DNA of 64,000 bases from CAILZL01 sp963748005 (GCA_963748005.1 CAVVHH010000002.1:1116001-1180000), one strand, 5' to 3'; shown: positions 41,632 through 50,717, counted from the stretch's first letter. Numbers and translations: made by a program. Notes: a model not told the origin generated them from the sequence alone.

Positions 41632-41660
41632 AGTATTACCGGACGCGGCGGGAGCGTCAA
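41632..41660 (-). promoter_or_regulatory. Predicted sigma-70 promoter of the trp operon
   Basis: TTGACG (41660-41655), a 17-bp spacer and AATACT (41637-41632): 5 of 6 and 4 of 6 matches to the consensus. A start site about 6-7 bp further on would fall only a few bases before the trpL ATG at 41623. No TrpR-like operator was recognised around it. Confidence 0.55.
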
Positions 41661-41762
41661 GCCAAGTCCGGCAGGCACCTTCCGGTTTGCTTGGGACCGA
41701 CCGAAGGCTGTGCCAGAATACGTTCATCCCGTCACCTGCACCCCGACTCGGTTGCGTACCCC

Positions 41763-42062
41763 ATGAACAAACAGGAGATTTTGGACACGCTGTGCCAACA
41801 CGCCGATGAGCTGCGGAAGCAATATGGTGTGGCTCACATTGGCATCTTTGGCTCTGCCGCTCGCGGTGAGCTGCGCCCGGATAGCGATATTGATGTACTA
41901 GTTGAATTCGCGCCCGCCGCTCACATCGGTCTGTTCGGCTTTGTGCGGCTACAGCACCGGCTCGAACAACTGCTGAGTAGAAAGGTTGATCTCGCCACTC
42001 CAAGCGCTCTGAAAAAGCAGATAAAGGCCGGAATCCTCAAGGATTTGGTGCATGCCGCCTAG
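41763..42062 (+). CDS. mntA: MntA-type nucleotidyltransferase antitoxin
   Basis: 99 residues from the ATG at 41763 (MNKQEILDTL); a longer frame upstream crosses the trp promoter. The minimal nucleotidyltransferase motif is GSAARGELRPDSDIDVLVEF (residues 30-49) with Asp-42 and Asp-44. MntA antitoxins AMPylate a tyrosine of the HEPN toxin HepT. It overlaps hepT by 11 nt and is divergent from the trp operon. Confidence 0.9.
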   Translation: MNKQEILDTLCQHADELRKQYGVAHIGIFGSAARGELRPDSDIDVLVEFAPAAHIGLFGFVRLQHRLEQLLSRKVDLATPSALKKQIKAGILKDLVHAA

Positions 42063-42402
42063 AAACTGGCAGCTGCGCATCGAAGACATCATCGAGTGCA
42101 TCGACAAGATCAGTCGCTATATACAGGGAATGGATATGACGACCTTCCTGGCCAACGACTTGGTGGTTGACGCCGTGGTACGCAACATTTCTGTGATTGG
42201 TGAAGCAGCCCGGCACGTTCCAGACGAAATCCAGACACGCTACCCGCACCTGCCATGGCGCGAAATGCGCGGCATGCGCAATGTCATCGTGCACGAGTAT
42301 TTTGGCGCGGACGCCATCACCATTTGGGAAACTGCCTGCCGCGAGTTACCACCCTTAGTCGAGCCTTTGCGACGAATTCTGCACGACAATTCCCCACCGT
42401 AA
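42052..42402 (+). CDS. hepT: HepT-type HEPN toxin (DUF86)
   Basis: 116 residues. The RNase motif R-x4-H-x-Y is complete: Arg-76, His-81 and Tyr-83 in MRNVIVHEYFG. NISVIGEAARHVPDEI is typical of DUF86. HepT is an RNase toxin neutralised by its paired nucleotidyltransferase, which modifies the motif tyrosine. Translation is coupled to mntA by overlap. Confidence 0.92.
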   Translation: MPPRNWQLRIEDIIECIDKISRYIQGMDMTTFLANDLVVDAVVRNISVIGEAARHVPDEIQTRYPHLPWREMRGMRNVIVHEYFGADAITIWETACRELPPLVEPLRRILHDNSPP

Positions 42403-42426
42403 GTAACAGACGGCGAGCGAATCCCG

Positions 42427-43119
42427 ATGGCGCCGATCACCCCCACCTGCCAGATCTGTCAATCCCAGCAGCGCACCAACCTGCGGCGCGCAATTATCGT
42501 CCGGCCCGCCATTGCGCAGCTGATCCAGCGCGAGACCGGCCATTGGGATGAAAACCAGTGGATCTGCCTCGATGACCTGCAGCGTTTCCAGCAACAGTAC
42601 GTGCAATCCCTGCTGGTGGACGAACAAGGGGAACTGAGCGTGCTGGACAAGGAGGTCATACAGGGGATGAAAGAACACGACATTCTCGCCCGCAACCCCG
42701 AGGTGGAAATTGGCGCCAAGCTTACCGTGGGCCAGCGCATGGCTGATCGCATTGCTGCGTTTGGCGGCAGCTGGTGGTTCATCAGCGCATTCGCTGTAGT
42801 GCTGCTCGGCTGGATGGCCTTGAACTCGTGGGTGCTGGTGACCAAACCTTTCGATCCCTATCCCTACATCCTGCTGAACTTAGTCCTGTCAGCACTTGCC
42901 GCTCTTCAAGCGCCGGTGATCATGATGAGCCAGAACCGTCAGGAAGCCCGCGACCGGGCCCGCGCGCAGCATGACTATCAAGTGAATCTCAAAGCCGAAC
43001 TGGAAATTCGCCAGTTGCACCAGAAGATCGATCACATGCTGTCGCATCAGTGGGAGCGCCTGGTGGAGATTCAGGAAGTGCAGATGGAGTTGATCAATGA
43101 GGTGAGGGGGAAGCGGTGA
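42427..43119 (+). CDS. DUF1003 membrane protein
   Basis: 230 residues. CQICQS near the N-terminus may bind metal. The DUF1003 core is clear: RMADRIAAFGGSWWFISAFAVVLLGWMALNSW, FDPYPYILLNLVLSALAALQAPVIMMSQNRQ and RAQHDYQVNLKAELEIRQLHQKID. Two membrane helices are followed by a coiled coil. Function unknown. It follows hepT by 24 bp, so it may be read from the same promoter. Confidence 0.9.
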   Translation: MAPITPTCQICQSQQRTNLRRAIIVRPAIAQLIQRETGHWDENQWICLDDLQRFQQQYVQSLLVDEQGELSVLDKEVIQGMKEHDILARNPEVEIGAKLTVGQRMADRIAAFGGSWWFISAFAVVLLGWMALNSWVLVTKPFDPYPYILLNLVLSALAALQAPVIMMSQNRQEARDRARAQHDYQVNLKAELEIRQLHQKIDHMLSHQWERLVEIQEVQMELINEVRGKR

Positions 43120-43225
43120 TGCGTGAGACAAATGCGCAGCGATTCAAGCCATGGAATTACTCGCCAATTTTGTTATGGTCTTATCTTGCACGCATAGAGC
43201 GTGGTCAATAGAGAAGGGAGCAGCG

Positions 43226-43564
43226 ATGACGCAAGAAATAAGCTTTGAAGTGCAGGGCTCAGCCGCACAACCATATCGAGTCGTATTCGAAAGGCGCTCA
43301 ACAACAAACTTATCCGCCTACTGCTCGTGTCCCGCCGGAGAAAACGGACAGTATTGCAAGCATCGTTTCAGCATCCTTGACGGAGAAACGAAAGGAATTA
43401 TTAGTGGCAATTTTGACGATGTGAAGATTGTTCAGTCTTGGCTGCCTGGTACTGATCTGGAGAAAGCTCTGGTTAAGCTGCATGATCTTGAAACAGAAGC
43501 GGACAAAATCAACAAAGCGCTTGCGGCAGCAAAGAAGGAAGTTGCGAAGGCCATGCGTAACTGA
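43226..43564 (+). CDS. Small protein with SWIM-like zinc motif
   Basis: 112 residues from the ATG at 43226, which has AGGGAG upstream; an ATG at 43151 in frame is less likely. CxC-x8-CxH (Cys-33, Cys-35, Cys-44, His-46, in YCSCPAGENGQYCKHR) is the SWIM zinc-finger pattern. The C-terminal 40 residues form a charged helix (LHDLETEADKINKALAAAKKEVAKAM). SWIM domains mediate DNA or protein binding; the role here is unknown. Confidence 0.7.
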   Translation: MTQEISFEVQGSAAQPYRVVFERRSTTNLSAYCSCPAGENGQYCKHRFSILDGETKGIISGNFDDVKIVQSWLPGTDLEKALVKLHDLETEADKINKALAAAKKEVAKAMRN

Positions 43565-43604
43565 CGCTTGGCTCGGAAGAATAAGCTGAAATTCCAGCTC
43601 GGTA

Positions 43605-43680
43605 GGTTGGGCTGAGTCCGCGAAGCCCAACGATTAGGGCGTATTGAGAGGGACGTTGGGCTTCGCGGACTCAGCCCAAC
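43605..43680. repeat. GTTGGGCT-family inverted repeat, TA-flanked
   Basis: Arms 43606-43632 and 43654-43680 are perfect reverse complements (27 bp), with TA just outside at 43603-43604 and 43681-43682. It is related to the repeat at 35355-35430. The last base of the right arm is the G of the stop codon of the DUF2892 gene. Confidence 0.82.
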
Positions 43681-43874
43681 TACTTGTCAGAGCGGGTCTT
43701 GATGCCAAACGGCGTGTACAGCGGGCACCAGCTCAAATACGCAGTAAGCAACGGCACCAGCCCGATCAGGCCAATCCAGCGCGAGCTATCCTGACGCAAT
43801 ACCAGCAGGCTCAGCAACGCCAGACCAATGATAATGCGGATCGTACGATCAACAGAGCCTACGTTCTTTTGCAT
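43680..43874 (-). CDS. DUF2892 small membrane protein
   Basis: 64 residues. KNVGSVDRTIRIIIGLALLSLLVL and IGLIGLVPLLTAYLSWCPLYTPFG match DUF2892 (YgaP-type membrane domain): two membrane helices and a C-terminal Cys-Pro. In some bacteria the domain is fused to rhodanese. Its stop codon TAG is formed by TA plus the end of a palindromic repeat. Confidence 0.85.
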   Translation of the reverse strand: MQKNVGSVDRTIRIIIGLALLSLLVLRQDSSRWIGLIGLVPLLTAYLSWCPLYTPFGIKTRSDK

Positions 43875-43983
43875 GATGCACCTCGGCTGATGATGGGTTC
43901 TGACTGTAGTCGCAATGCCGGGATATGGCGCTACGCGGAGTTACTGATGGAGTAGCGGTGGGCGCTATTTGATCAGAGTCGGA

Positions 43984-44024
43984 TGCCCTCACCCTCCCCT
44001 CTCCCTTTCGAAAGGGAGAGGGTA
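43984..44024. repeat. CCCTCTCCC-family palindromic repeat
   Basis: GCCCTCACCC, then CCCTCTCCCTTT, CG and AAAGGGAGAGGG, a perfect hairpin core. It lies just after the dps stop and may act as a terminator-like structure, although no T-run follows. Confidence 0.7.
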
Positions 44025-44033
44025 AGAGCTGGA

Positions 44034-44504
44034 TTACTTGTCCAGCAGGCTGCGCAGCATCCAGGCGGTCTTTTCATGCAGCTGGATGCGCTGGGTAAGC
44101 AGATCGGCAGTGGCTTCGTCATGCGCGGCTTCGGCGGCGGGGAAGATGCTGCGGGCAGTGCGCACCACCGCCTCCTGACCTTCCACCAGCAACTGGATCA
44201 TGTCCGGCGCCTTGGGCACGCCGGCTGTTTCCTTGATGGAACTCAATTTGGCGTACTCGCTGTAAGTGCCCGGTGCGGGAAACCCCAGCGCCCGAATACG
44301 TTCGGCGACCAGATCCACCGCCAGCGCCAGTTCGTTGTACTGCGTCTCGAACATCAGATGCAGGGTCTGGAACATCGGCCCGGTGACATTCCAGTGAAAG
44401 TTATGCGTCTTGAGATACAGCGTGTAGGTGTCCGCCAGCAACTTGCTCAGTCCTGCGGCAATCTTCTTGCGGTCTTTTTCGCTGATGCCGATGTCAATGT
44501 TCAT
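44034..44504 (-). CDS. dps: Dps-family DNA-binding ferritin-like protein
   Basis: 156 residues from the ATG at 44504 (MNIDIGISEKD), with GAGG upstream. LKTHNFHWNVTGPMFQTLHLMFETQYNELALAVDLVAERIRALG holds the ferroxidase residues of Dps (His-34 and His-37 of HNFHW and the following acids). Dps dodecamers oxidise and store iron and protect DNA from peroxide. Monocistronic by position. Confidence 0.93.
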   Translation of the reverse strand: MNIDIGISEKDRKKIAAGLSKLLADTYTLYLKTHNFHWNVTGPMFQTLHLMFETQYNELALAVDLVAERIRALGFPAPGTYSEYAKLSSIKETAGVPKAPDMIQLLVEGQEAVVRTARSIFPAAEAAHDEATADLLTQRIQLHEKTAWMLRSLLDK

Positions 44505-44620
44505 GAAACGTCCTCTCACCTTGGAATCCGGATGTTGGCTGGCAGAAAAGGTACCTGTCTCGTCACCAACCTACAACCGGACTTGCCAATGGCCGCGATC
44601 GATACCGTCTGTGGTCACCG

Positions 44621-45889
44621 CTATTTGAGCGTCACAATCCCCAGCGCCTTGAGCACGTACTTTTCATACACCGGCTCGGTATTGCCAGTACGCACTTTGC
44701 GCAGGAAGTATTTCTCAAACGCAATCTTGGCCAGATGCACCCACTTGCCCTGCTTCGCCCAAGTGAGATTGCGTGGCGGAATCTGCGGCAGTGCCACAAA
44801 CGCCGCGCCGGTATCGCCGAAGTCCGCCAGACAAATGGCATTCCAGGTGGCGCGTGCTTCGGCAGGCTGGCCGGCAATGTCGGCCGCTATGTTTTCGCAG
44901 ATGGCGCTGACCATGGACTCGATCATGTAGCCGGTCTTGGGTGCACCGGTGGCGACTGGCGTCGCTTCCACGGGCGGGATGGCCACACACACGCCAGCAG
45001 AAAAGATGTTGCGGTATTTCTTGCTGCGCTGATGTTCGTCGATGACCACAAAGCCACGCGGGTTATTCAGCTCCGGCACCGCGGTCACCGCGTCCACGCC
45101 TTTGAACGCCGGGATCACCATGCTGTAGTTGAATTTGAGTGAATGTTCTTTGGCAGTAGTGCCATCTTCCTTGAGTTCGGTGACATCCATTTCACCGGCA
45201 CGAACTTCCTTGATCTTCGCATTGGTGATCCACTTGATATGCCGTTGACGCAGCTCGGACTCCATCAGGCCCTTGCTGTCACCCACGCCACCAAGGCCCA
45301 TGTGGCCAATGTACGGCTCGCTGGTGACAAAAGTCATGGGCACGCGGTCGCGCATTTTCCGCTTGCGCAGATCGGCATCGATAATCATCGCAAATTCATA
45401 TGCAGGGCCGAAACAGCTGGCGCCGGGCGCTGCACCGATCACAATCGGGCCGGGATTCTCGAGAAATTTCTGATACTCCGCCCATGCGTGCTGTGCATGC
45501 TCATGCGTGCAGATGGACAGCGTGTGGCCCTGCGGGCCCAGGCCGGGCACTTCTTCAAATGCAAGCCGTGGCCCGGTGGCAATCACCAGGTAGTCATAGT
45601 TGAGCGTGCTGCCATCTTCCAGTGTGAGTATGTTCGCGGTCGCATCAATTTCCTTCACGCGCTGACTGACGGACTCTATACCTTTCTTGCTCAGTGGCTC
45701 CTTGAGCTCAACACGCGTTTCTTCCGTTGTGCGCCAGCCCACTGCCACCCACGGATTGGAGGGCGTGAATTCAAAGTAGGGACTGGAGCCAATCAGGGTG
45801 ATGATGTGATCCTTGCCCAGCTTCTTGCGCAAGCCGTATGCAGCGGGAACGCCGGCGATGCCCGCGCCCAAAATTGCGATGTGTGCCAT
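44621..45889 (-). CDS. sqr: Sulfide:quinone oxidoreductase
   Basis: 422 residues. FAD motif ILGAGIAGVPAAYGL at 6-20. The three SQR cysteines are present: Cys-127 (SICTHEHA), Cys-159 (GAASC type, APGASCFGPAYEF) and Cys-354 (NAICLADFGDTG). The C-terminal KYFLRKVRTGNTEPVYEKYVLKALG is the typical amphipathic membrane anchor. It oxidises sulfide to sulfane sulfur and reduces quinone at the inner membrane. It lies 8 bp after the RND gene on the same strand, hence in one operon with an efflux pump. Confidence 0.9.
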   Translation of the reverse strand: MAHIAILGAGIAGVPAAYGLRKKLGKDHIITLIGSSPYFEFTPSNPWVAVGWRTTEETRVELKEPLSKKGIESVSQRVKEIDATANILTLEDGSTLNYDYLVIATGPRLAFEEVPGLGPQGHTLSICTHEHAQHAWAEYQKFLENPGPIVIGAAPGASCFGPAYEFAMIIDADLRKRKMRDRVPMTFVTSEPYIGHMGLGGVGDSKGLMESELRQRHIKWITNAKIKEVRAGEMDVTELKEDGTTAKEHSLKFNYSMVIPAFKGVDAVTAVPELNNPRGFVVIDEHQRSKKYRNIFSAGVCVAIPPVEATPVATGAPKTGYMIESMVSAICENIAADIAGQPAEARATWNAICLADFGDTGAAFVALPQIPPRNLTWAKQGKWVHLAKIAFEKYFLRKVRTGNTEPVYEKYVLKALGIVTLK

Positions 45890-45897
45890 AAAGCCCC

Positions 45898-48800
45898 CTA
45901 ACCCTGTGCGGGTATTTGCTTGCGATTCAGATACGCGAAGTACAGAACGGGAATGACGATCAATGTCAGCAGTGTCGATACCAGGATGCCGAAGATCAGC
46001 GACACGGCCAGCCCATTGAAAATCGGATCATCAAGAATGAAGAACGCGCCCATCATCGCGGCAAGCCCGGTCAGCACGATGGGTTTGGTGCGCACGATGG
46101 CCGCCTGCATCACGGCGTCAGCCAGTGGCTTGCCGGCCGCGAGCTCAAGATTGATGAAGTCCACCAGCAGGATGGAGTTGCGCACAATGATGCCGGCCAG
46201 CGCGATCATGCCGATCATGGATGTCGCAGTGAATTGCGCGCCAAGCAGCGCATGGCCCGGCATGATGCCGATGATGGTGAGCGGAATAGGCGCCATGATG
46301 ATCAGCGGCACGGCATACGACCTGAATTGAGCCACTACCAGCAGATAGATGAGGATCAAACCCACCGAATACGCCAGGCCCATGTCGCGGAAGGTTTCAT
46401 AGGTGATCTGCCACTCACCATCCCACTTGATGGCAAAGCCATTGGGATTGGCAGGCTGCGAGATAAAGCGTTGCTCGATGGCCGGCTGCTTGAGACCATC
46501 CTTGATGGCGGCAATCACATCAAACATGCCATACAGCGGGCTGTCGAGCCTGCCTGCCATGTCGGCAGTGATGTAAGTTACCGGCAACAGATCCTTGTGA
46601 TAGATCGCACCATCCCAGTCCACCTGTTTGACACTGATGAACTCCGAGAGCGGCACTCGCTTGCCGGTACTGGCCTGCACTTCCATTGCCAGCAGGCCTT
46701 CCAGTGAGGACTTGTCCGCCACCGGCAGCTCCATACGTATGGGAATGGGATAGCGCTCCTGACCGGCGCGAATGTAGGTTGCGTCGCTGCCATTCAGGGC
46801 GATGCTGAGCGTGCTGACGACTTGCGCCTGTGATACGCCAAACAGCGCAGCCTTCTCGCGATCCACATCCAGTACATAGCGTTGGGTTGCAGCTTCGTTG
46901 CTGTCATCCACATCGACGATATCGGGCGTGCTGTCGAAGAATTTGCGCAGCTGCGCGGTGAGGCCACGCTGTGCCGCGTAGTTGGGACCATACACTTCTG
47001 CCACCAGCGGCGCCTGCACCGGCGGTCCCGGTGGTACCTCCACCACCTGCACCACGGCGCCACGCGCCTTGCCAATGTCCGCAAGGATTGGCCGGATTGC
47101 CAACGCAATCTCGTGACTCTTGCGAGCGCGCTCATGCTTGTCAACCAGGTTGACCTGGATGTCGCCCACCAGCGGCCCGCTGCGCAGGTAGTACTGACGC
47201 ACCAGACCATTGAAGTTGATCGGTGCGGAAGTACCAGCGTAGATCTGATAATTGGTGACCTCGGGCAGCTTGCCGATTTCGGTAGCGAGTTCATCGAGCG
47301 CGGCGGCGGTTTGCTCCAGCGCTGTGCCTTCCGGCATGTTCACTACGACCTGAAATTCCGACTTGTTGTCGAAGGGCAGCATTTTCAGCACCACCCACTT
47401 CACGCCCACAAGCGAAACAGCAATAACGATGGCGCCGAGAATGCTCCAGTACAGCTTGTGACGTTGCGGCCGGGCGGTGTCACCCTGCAGGAAGGGCCGC
47501 AAGGTGCGCTCGAAAAACTCGGTAACTCGTTGTTCTATTTTCAGAACCACCGGACCGGGCTCATGATGCACGCCGGCAAGCAGCTTGCGCGACAGCCACG
47601 GCGTGACGATCAACGCCACCGCCAGTGAGATCAACATGCCCATGCTGGCATTGATGGGAATGGGGCTCATATACGGGCCCATCAAACCGGTGACAAAAGC
47701 CATCGGCAACAGTGCGGCGATGACCGTGAACGTCGCCAGAATGGTCGGGCCACCGACCTCATCGACGGCACGTGGCACCACGTCCAGCGAATCACCCTTG
47801 TCGAAAGCAAAGTGACGGTGAATGTTTTCCACCACGACGATTGCATCATCCACCAGGATGCCGATGGAAAAGATCAACGCGAACAGCGACACGCGATTGA
47901 TGGTGAAGCCCCACGCCCACGAGGCAAACAGCGTGGCTGCAAGCGTCACGACCACCGCGGTACCGACGGTCACCGCTTCGCGCCAGCCCACAGCTACCAC
48001 GACCAGCACGATTACCGACACCGTGGCAAACATCAGTTTCTGAATCAGCTTCTGCGCCTTGTCATTGGCCGTCACGCCATAGTTGCGCGTCACGGTGACT
48101 TCGACGCCCTCGGGAATGAAACTGTTCTTCAGCGCCTGCATGCGCGCTTGCACTCCATCGGTGACGTCGATGGCATTGCGGCCGGGCTGTTTGGAAATGG
48201 CGATGGTCACCGCCGGCGAATCAATGCCGGATGCCTCACCCGCTGCCGGGCCATTGGCATGCTTGACATACTGCTCGGGCTGATCCGGACCCCGCCGAAT
48301 CTCGGCCACATCCTGCAGATAAATGGGTCTGCCGTTGGTGCTGTTCAACCCCACAATCAGGTCGGCCACGTCTTCGGCACGCGCCAGGAATTCGCCAGCA
48401 TGTACTGGCGTGCTCTGATTGTTGGCAGTGATACTGCCGACATCCAGCGCCACATTGGCGGCCTGCAACGCCGATTGCAGATTGAGTGCCGTCAAACCAA
48501 AGCCGGACAGCCGTGCCGGATCGAGCAATACGTGCACGACATCTTCCGGTCCACCGATGCTGTACACGTTGCGTGTACCGGGCACACGCTTGATTTCCGC
48601 TTCAACGGCATTCGCGATCTGCTTGAGCTCCTGCGCACCACGTGTAGCATCACGCGTCCACAGCGTCAGGCTGATGATGGGCACATCGTCAATGCCTTTG
48701 GGCTTGATGATGGGCTCCATCACACCCAGTCCCTGCGGACGCCAGTCGCGATTGGAATACACCGCATTATACAAACGCAGCAGCGCTTCGTTGCGCGGCA

Positions 48801-49125
48801 CGCCGACCTTGTATTGCACGGTGAAAATGGCGACGCCCGGTCGGGAAACGGAATAGAGGTGTTCCACCCCTTCGATTTCGCCGAGCACCTGCTCCCCGGG
48901 CGATGCCACCAGTGATTCCACCTGCGCACTGCTGGCGCCGGGGAATGGCACGATGACATTGGCCATGGTGACATCAATCTGCGGCTCTTCTTCACGCGGC
49001 GTCACCAGTACCGCAAATACACCAAGCAGCATCAACACCAGTGCAATCAGCGGCGTCAATTCGTTGTTGAGAAACAGGCGCGCGAGACGACCGCTGATGC
49101 CGAGTTTGTTGCCGGCTTCACTCAT
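45898..49125 (-). CDS. RND efflux transporter permease
   Basis: 1075 residues, the length of the AcrB/CusA superfamily. First helix near residue 25 (LTPLIALVLMLLGVFAVLVTPREEEPQIDVTMANVIVPFPGASS), the TM4 proton-relay motif GILVDDAIVVVENIHRHFAFD with two Asp, and the second half with IPLTIIGIMPGHALLGAQFTATSMIGMIALAGIIVRNSILLVDFI. Twelve membrane helices and two large periplasmic loops. Substrate is unknown; the operon with sqr and a persulfide-sensor regulator suggests a sulfur or metal-related load. No TolC-like gene is adjacent. Confidence 0.93.
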   Translation of the reverse strand: MSEAGNKLGISGRLARLFLNNELTPLIALVLMLLGVFAVLVTPREEEPQIDVTMANVIVPFPGASSAQVESLVASPGEQVLGEIEGVEHLYSVSRPGVAIFTVQYKVGVPRNEALLRLYNAVYSNRDWRPQGLGVMEPIIKPKGIDDVPIISLTLWTRDATRGAQELKQIANAVEAEIKRVPGTRNVYSIGGPEDVVHVLLDPARLSGFGLTALNLQSALQAANVALDVGSITANNQSTPVHAGEFLARAEDVADLIVGLNSTNGRPIYLQDVAEIRRGPDQPEQYVKHANGPAAGEASGIDSPAVTIAISKQPGRNAIDVTDGVQARMQALKNSFIPEGVEVTVTRNYGVTANDKAQKLIQKLMFATVSVIVLVVVAVGWREAVTVGTAVVVTLAATLFASWAWGFTINRVSLFALIFSIGILVDDAIVVVENIHRHFAFDKGDSLDVVPRAVDEVGGPTILATFTVIAALLPMAFVTGLMGPYMSPIPINASMGMLISLAVALIVTPWLSRKLLAGVHHEPGPVVLKIEQRVTEFFERTLRPFLQGDTARPQRHKLYWSILGAIVIAVSLVGVKWVVLKMLPFDNKSEFQVVVNMPEGTALEQTAAALDELATEIGKLPEVTNYQIYAGTSAPINFNGLVRQYYLRSGPLVGDIQVNLVDKHERARKSHEIALAIRPILADIGKARGAVVQVVEVPPGPPVQAPLVAEVYGPNYAAQRGLTAQLRKFFDSTPDIVDVDDSNEAATQRYVLDVDREKAALFGVSQAQVVSTLSIALNGSDATYIRAGQERYPIPIRMELPVADKSSLEGLLAMEVQASTGKRVPLSEFISVKQVDWDGAIYHKDLLPVTYITADMAGRLDSPLYGMFDVIAAIKDGLKQPAIEQRFISQPANPNGFAIKWDGEWQITYETFRDMGLAYSVGLILIYLLVVAQFRSYAVPLIIMAPIPLTIIGIMPGHALLGAQFTATSMIGMIALAGIIVRNSILLVDFINLELAAGKPLADAVMQAAIVRTKPIVLTGLAAMMGAFFILDDPIFNGLAVSLIFGILVSTLLTLIVIPVLYFAYLNRKQIPAQG

Positions 49126-49139
49126 GCATGGCTCCGCAC

Positions 49140-49266
49140 TCTTACCCCCTCTCCCTCAAGGGAGAGGGTTGGGGTGAGGGTGCTCCGATGTCGAGACAAC
49201 ATCGACTTACGCAATGCAGGCAATCTGCATTCGCCCTCACCCTGCCCTCTTCCTCCAGGGAGAGGG
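49140..49266. repeat. Two CCCTCTCCC-family repeats between RND permease and adaptor
   Basis: ACCCCCTCTCCCTCAAGGGA plus GAGGGTTGGGGTGAGGG (49144-49182), and a second copy GCCCTCACCC, TGCCCTCTTCC, GGGAGAGGGG (49230-49266). They sit inside the operon between two genes whose products work together. Confidence 0.75.
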
Positions 49267-49288
49267 GAACACAAGGCATTGGTGCAAC

Positions 49289-50341
49289 TCATTTCTGCAC
49301 CGTCTGCATCGCCGCCACCGGGTCAAGCACCACGCTGTCGCCCACCGACAATCCTGCCAGCACTTCCACTCGTTCACCAAACCGCGGACCGATGCGTATC
49401 TGGCGCAGACTCACCGCACCTTCTTTGCTGAGCACGTACACTGCCGTCACTTCACTGCGTGTCACCAGGGCAGTCATGGGAATCAACAGGCGTTCTGCTT
49501 CGCCAACTACCAACCCCACCTTGACGAACATGCCCGGATGCAGGTCAGTGGCGTTTTCCGGCAGGTTGGCGCGGGCATGAAAGGTATGCGTGGTTGCATC
49601 GGCTTCGGGGAACACGGTGAAGCTGGTGGCTTCGACGCGCTTGCCGTTGACGTAGATGGCAGCCTTTCTGATGGCACGCACTTTCTCGACCACGCTCTGC
49701 GGCAGCTCCAGATTGACGCGCAGGTACTGCAGCGAGACGCCGCTCATCAGCGGGGTACCGGGCTGCACAGTCTCACCGACCTGCACCATGCGCCTGGTGA
49801 CAATGCCGGCATAAGGTGCGCGCACCTCCGTATAGGCGACACCTTCCTGCGCCGCACCCAGCGCAGCGCGCGCCGCCGCCAATTGGGCTTGTGCGGCATC
49901 GCGATTGGCCAGCGCCGCGTCGTACTCGGCCTTGGTGGCCACCTTGTCCTTGTACAGCCCTTCAACGCGTGCAAATTGCTGGCGCGCTTCCTGCTCGCGT
50001 GTGAGCGCCTGTTGCACTGCCGCCTGTGCCTGCTGCATGCCGGCGCGTTGTTCGGTGGCGCGCAGCTTCATGATCAACGCACCAGCGGGCACGAAGTCAT
50101 TCACGTCGTAGAAGATCTCGGTGATGCGGCCGGAGGTCTGCGCCGATACCGTAGCCTGATTGATGGCTTCAATCGTGCCATCCACCACCCGCTCCAGCGG
50201 CGCTTTTTCCAGCGCCATGACCTGCACCTTGAGCTGCGCTGCGGGCGATTCCGCTTGCGTCTGCTCGTCGCGTGATGAACACCCCAGCAATAACAGCGTT
50301 GGCGCCATCCCCAACACCATCCATTTTGCGAGCTTGTTCAT
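49289..50341 (-). CDS. RND periplasmic adaptor (membrane fusion protein)
   Basis: 350 residues. Lipoprotein signal with lipobox LLLLGCSS (Cys about residue 21), so it is lipid-anchored. Biotinyl-lipoyl-like half-motif (VVDGTIEAINQATVSAQTSGRITEIFYDVNDFVPAGALIMKL), a coiled-coil hairpin (residues about 100-165, rich in Ala, Gln, Glu), the second half-motif VRAPYAGIVTRRMVQVGETVQPGTPLM, then beta-barrel and membrane-proximal domains. Partner of the permease encoded downstream. Confidence 0.92.
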   Translation of the reverse strand: MNKLAKWMVLGMAPTLLLLGCSSRDEQTQAESPAAQLKVQVMALEKAPLERVVDGTIEAINQATVSAQTSGRITEIFYDVNDFVPAGALIMKLRATEQRAGMQQAQAAVQQALTREQEARQQFARVEGLYKDKVATKAEYDAALANRDAAQAQLAAARAALGAAQEGVAYTEVRAPYAGIVTRRMVQVGETVQPGTPLMSGVSLQYLRVNLELPQSVVEKVRAIRKAAIYVNGKRVEATSFTVFPEADATTHTFHARANLPENATDLHPGMFVKVGLVVGEAERLLIPMTALVTRSEVTAVYVLSKEGAVSLRQIRIGPRFGERVEVLAGLSVGDSVVLDPVAAMQTVQK

Positions 50342-50372
50342 CGTCGTGCCCTTGAGGATTTGATGTCGCCGC

Positions 50373-50573
50373 CTAAAACGCCGAACCCGGACTCACACCC
50401 AGCTTTTTCAGGATCATGGCCAGCGGACAAAATCCAGTAAAAGAAGACTGAAACAGATTGGCGCCGACAAACGCGGTCAGCCAATACCAGTTTGTGCTGT
50501 GGTAGTAGCCCAGAGCCAGGCTGACCAGAACGACGGTACCTGCAAATCTCATTACGGCTTTATCGATTGTCAT
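50373..50573 (-). CDS. DUF2892 small membrane protein of the sulfide cluster
   Basis: 66 residues from the ATG at 50573 (MTIDKAVMRFAGTVVLVSLALGYY), with GAGG upstream. NLFQSSFTGFCPLAMILKKLG carries the conserved CP of DUF2892/YgaP membrane domains. First gene of the minus-strand unit DUF2892-adaptor-RND-sqr, 212 bp from the divergent BigR-like gene. In YgaP the domain is linked to a rhodanese, which fits a link to sulfane sulfur. Confidence 0.88.
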   Translation of the reverse strand: MTIDKAVMRFAGTVVLVSLALGYYHSTNWYWLTAFVGANLFQSSFTGFCPLAMILKKLGVSPGSAF

Positions 50574-50717
50574 GCCTGATTCCTCTTGTTGCATTCTTGC
50601 AATGTCCGGGTCACCTATGTTGAACGCCCAGGCGGCTTTGCCGGATCAGTACCACCACCTAGTTGCGCTGCGCATTGCCGCAATGGCTGTGGCGCAGCTC
50701 AGCGCCGATGCATTTAT

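Noticed and set aside
41600..41700. TrpR operator near the trp promoter
   Set aside because: No CTAG-containing palindrome of the TrpR type overlaps the promoter, so repression by TrpR is not supported here.
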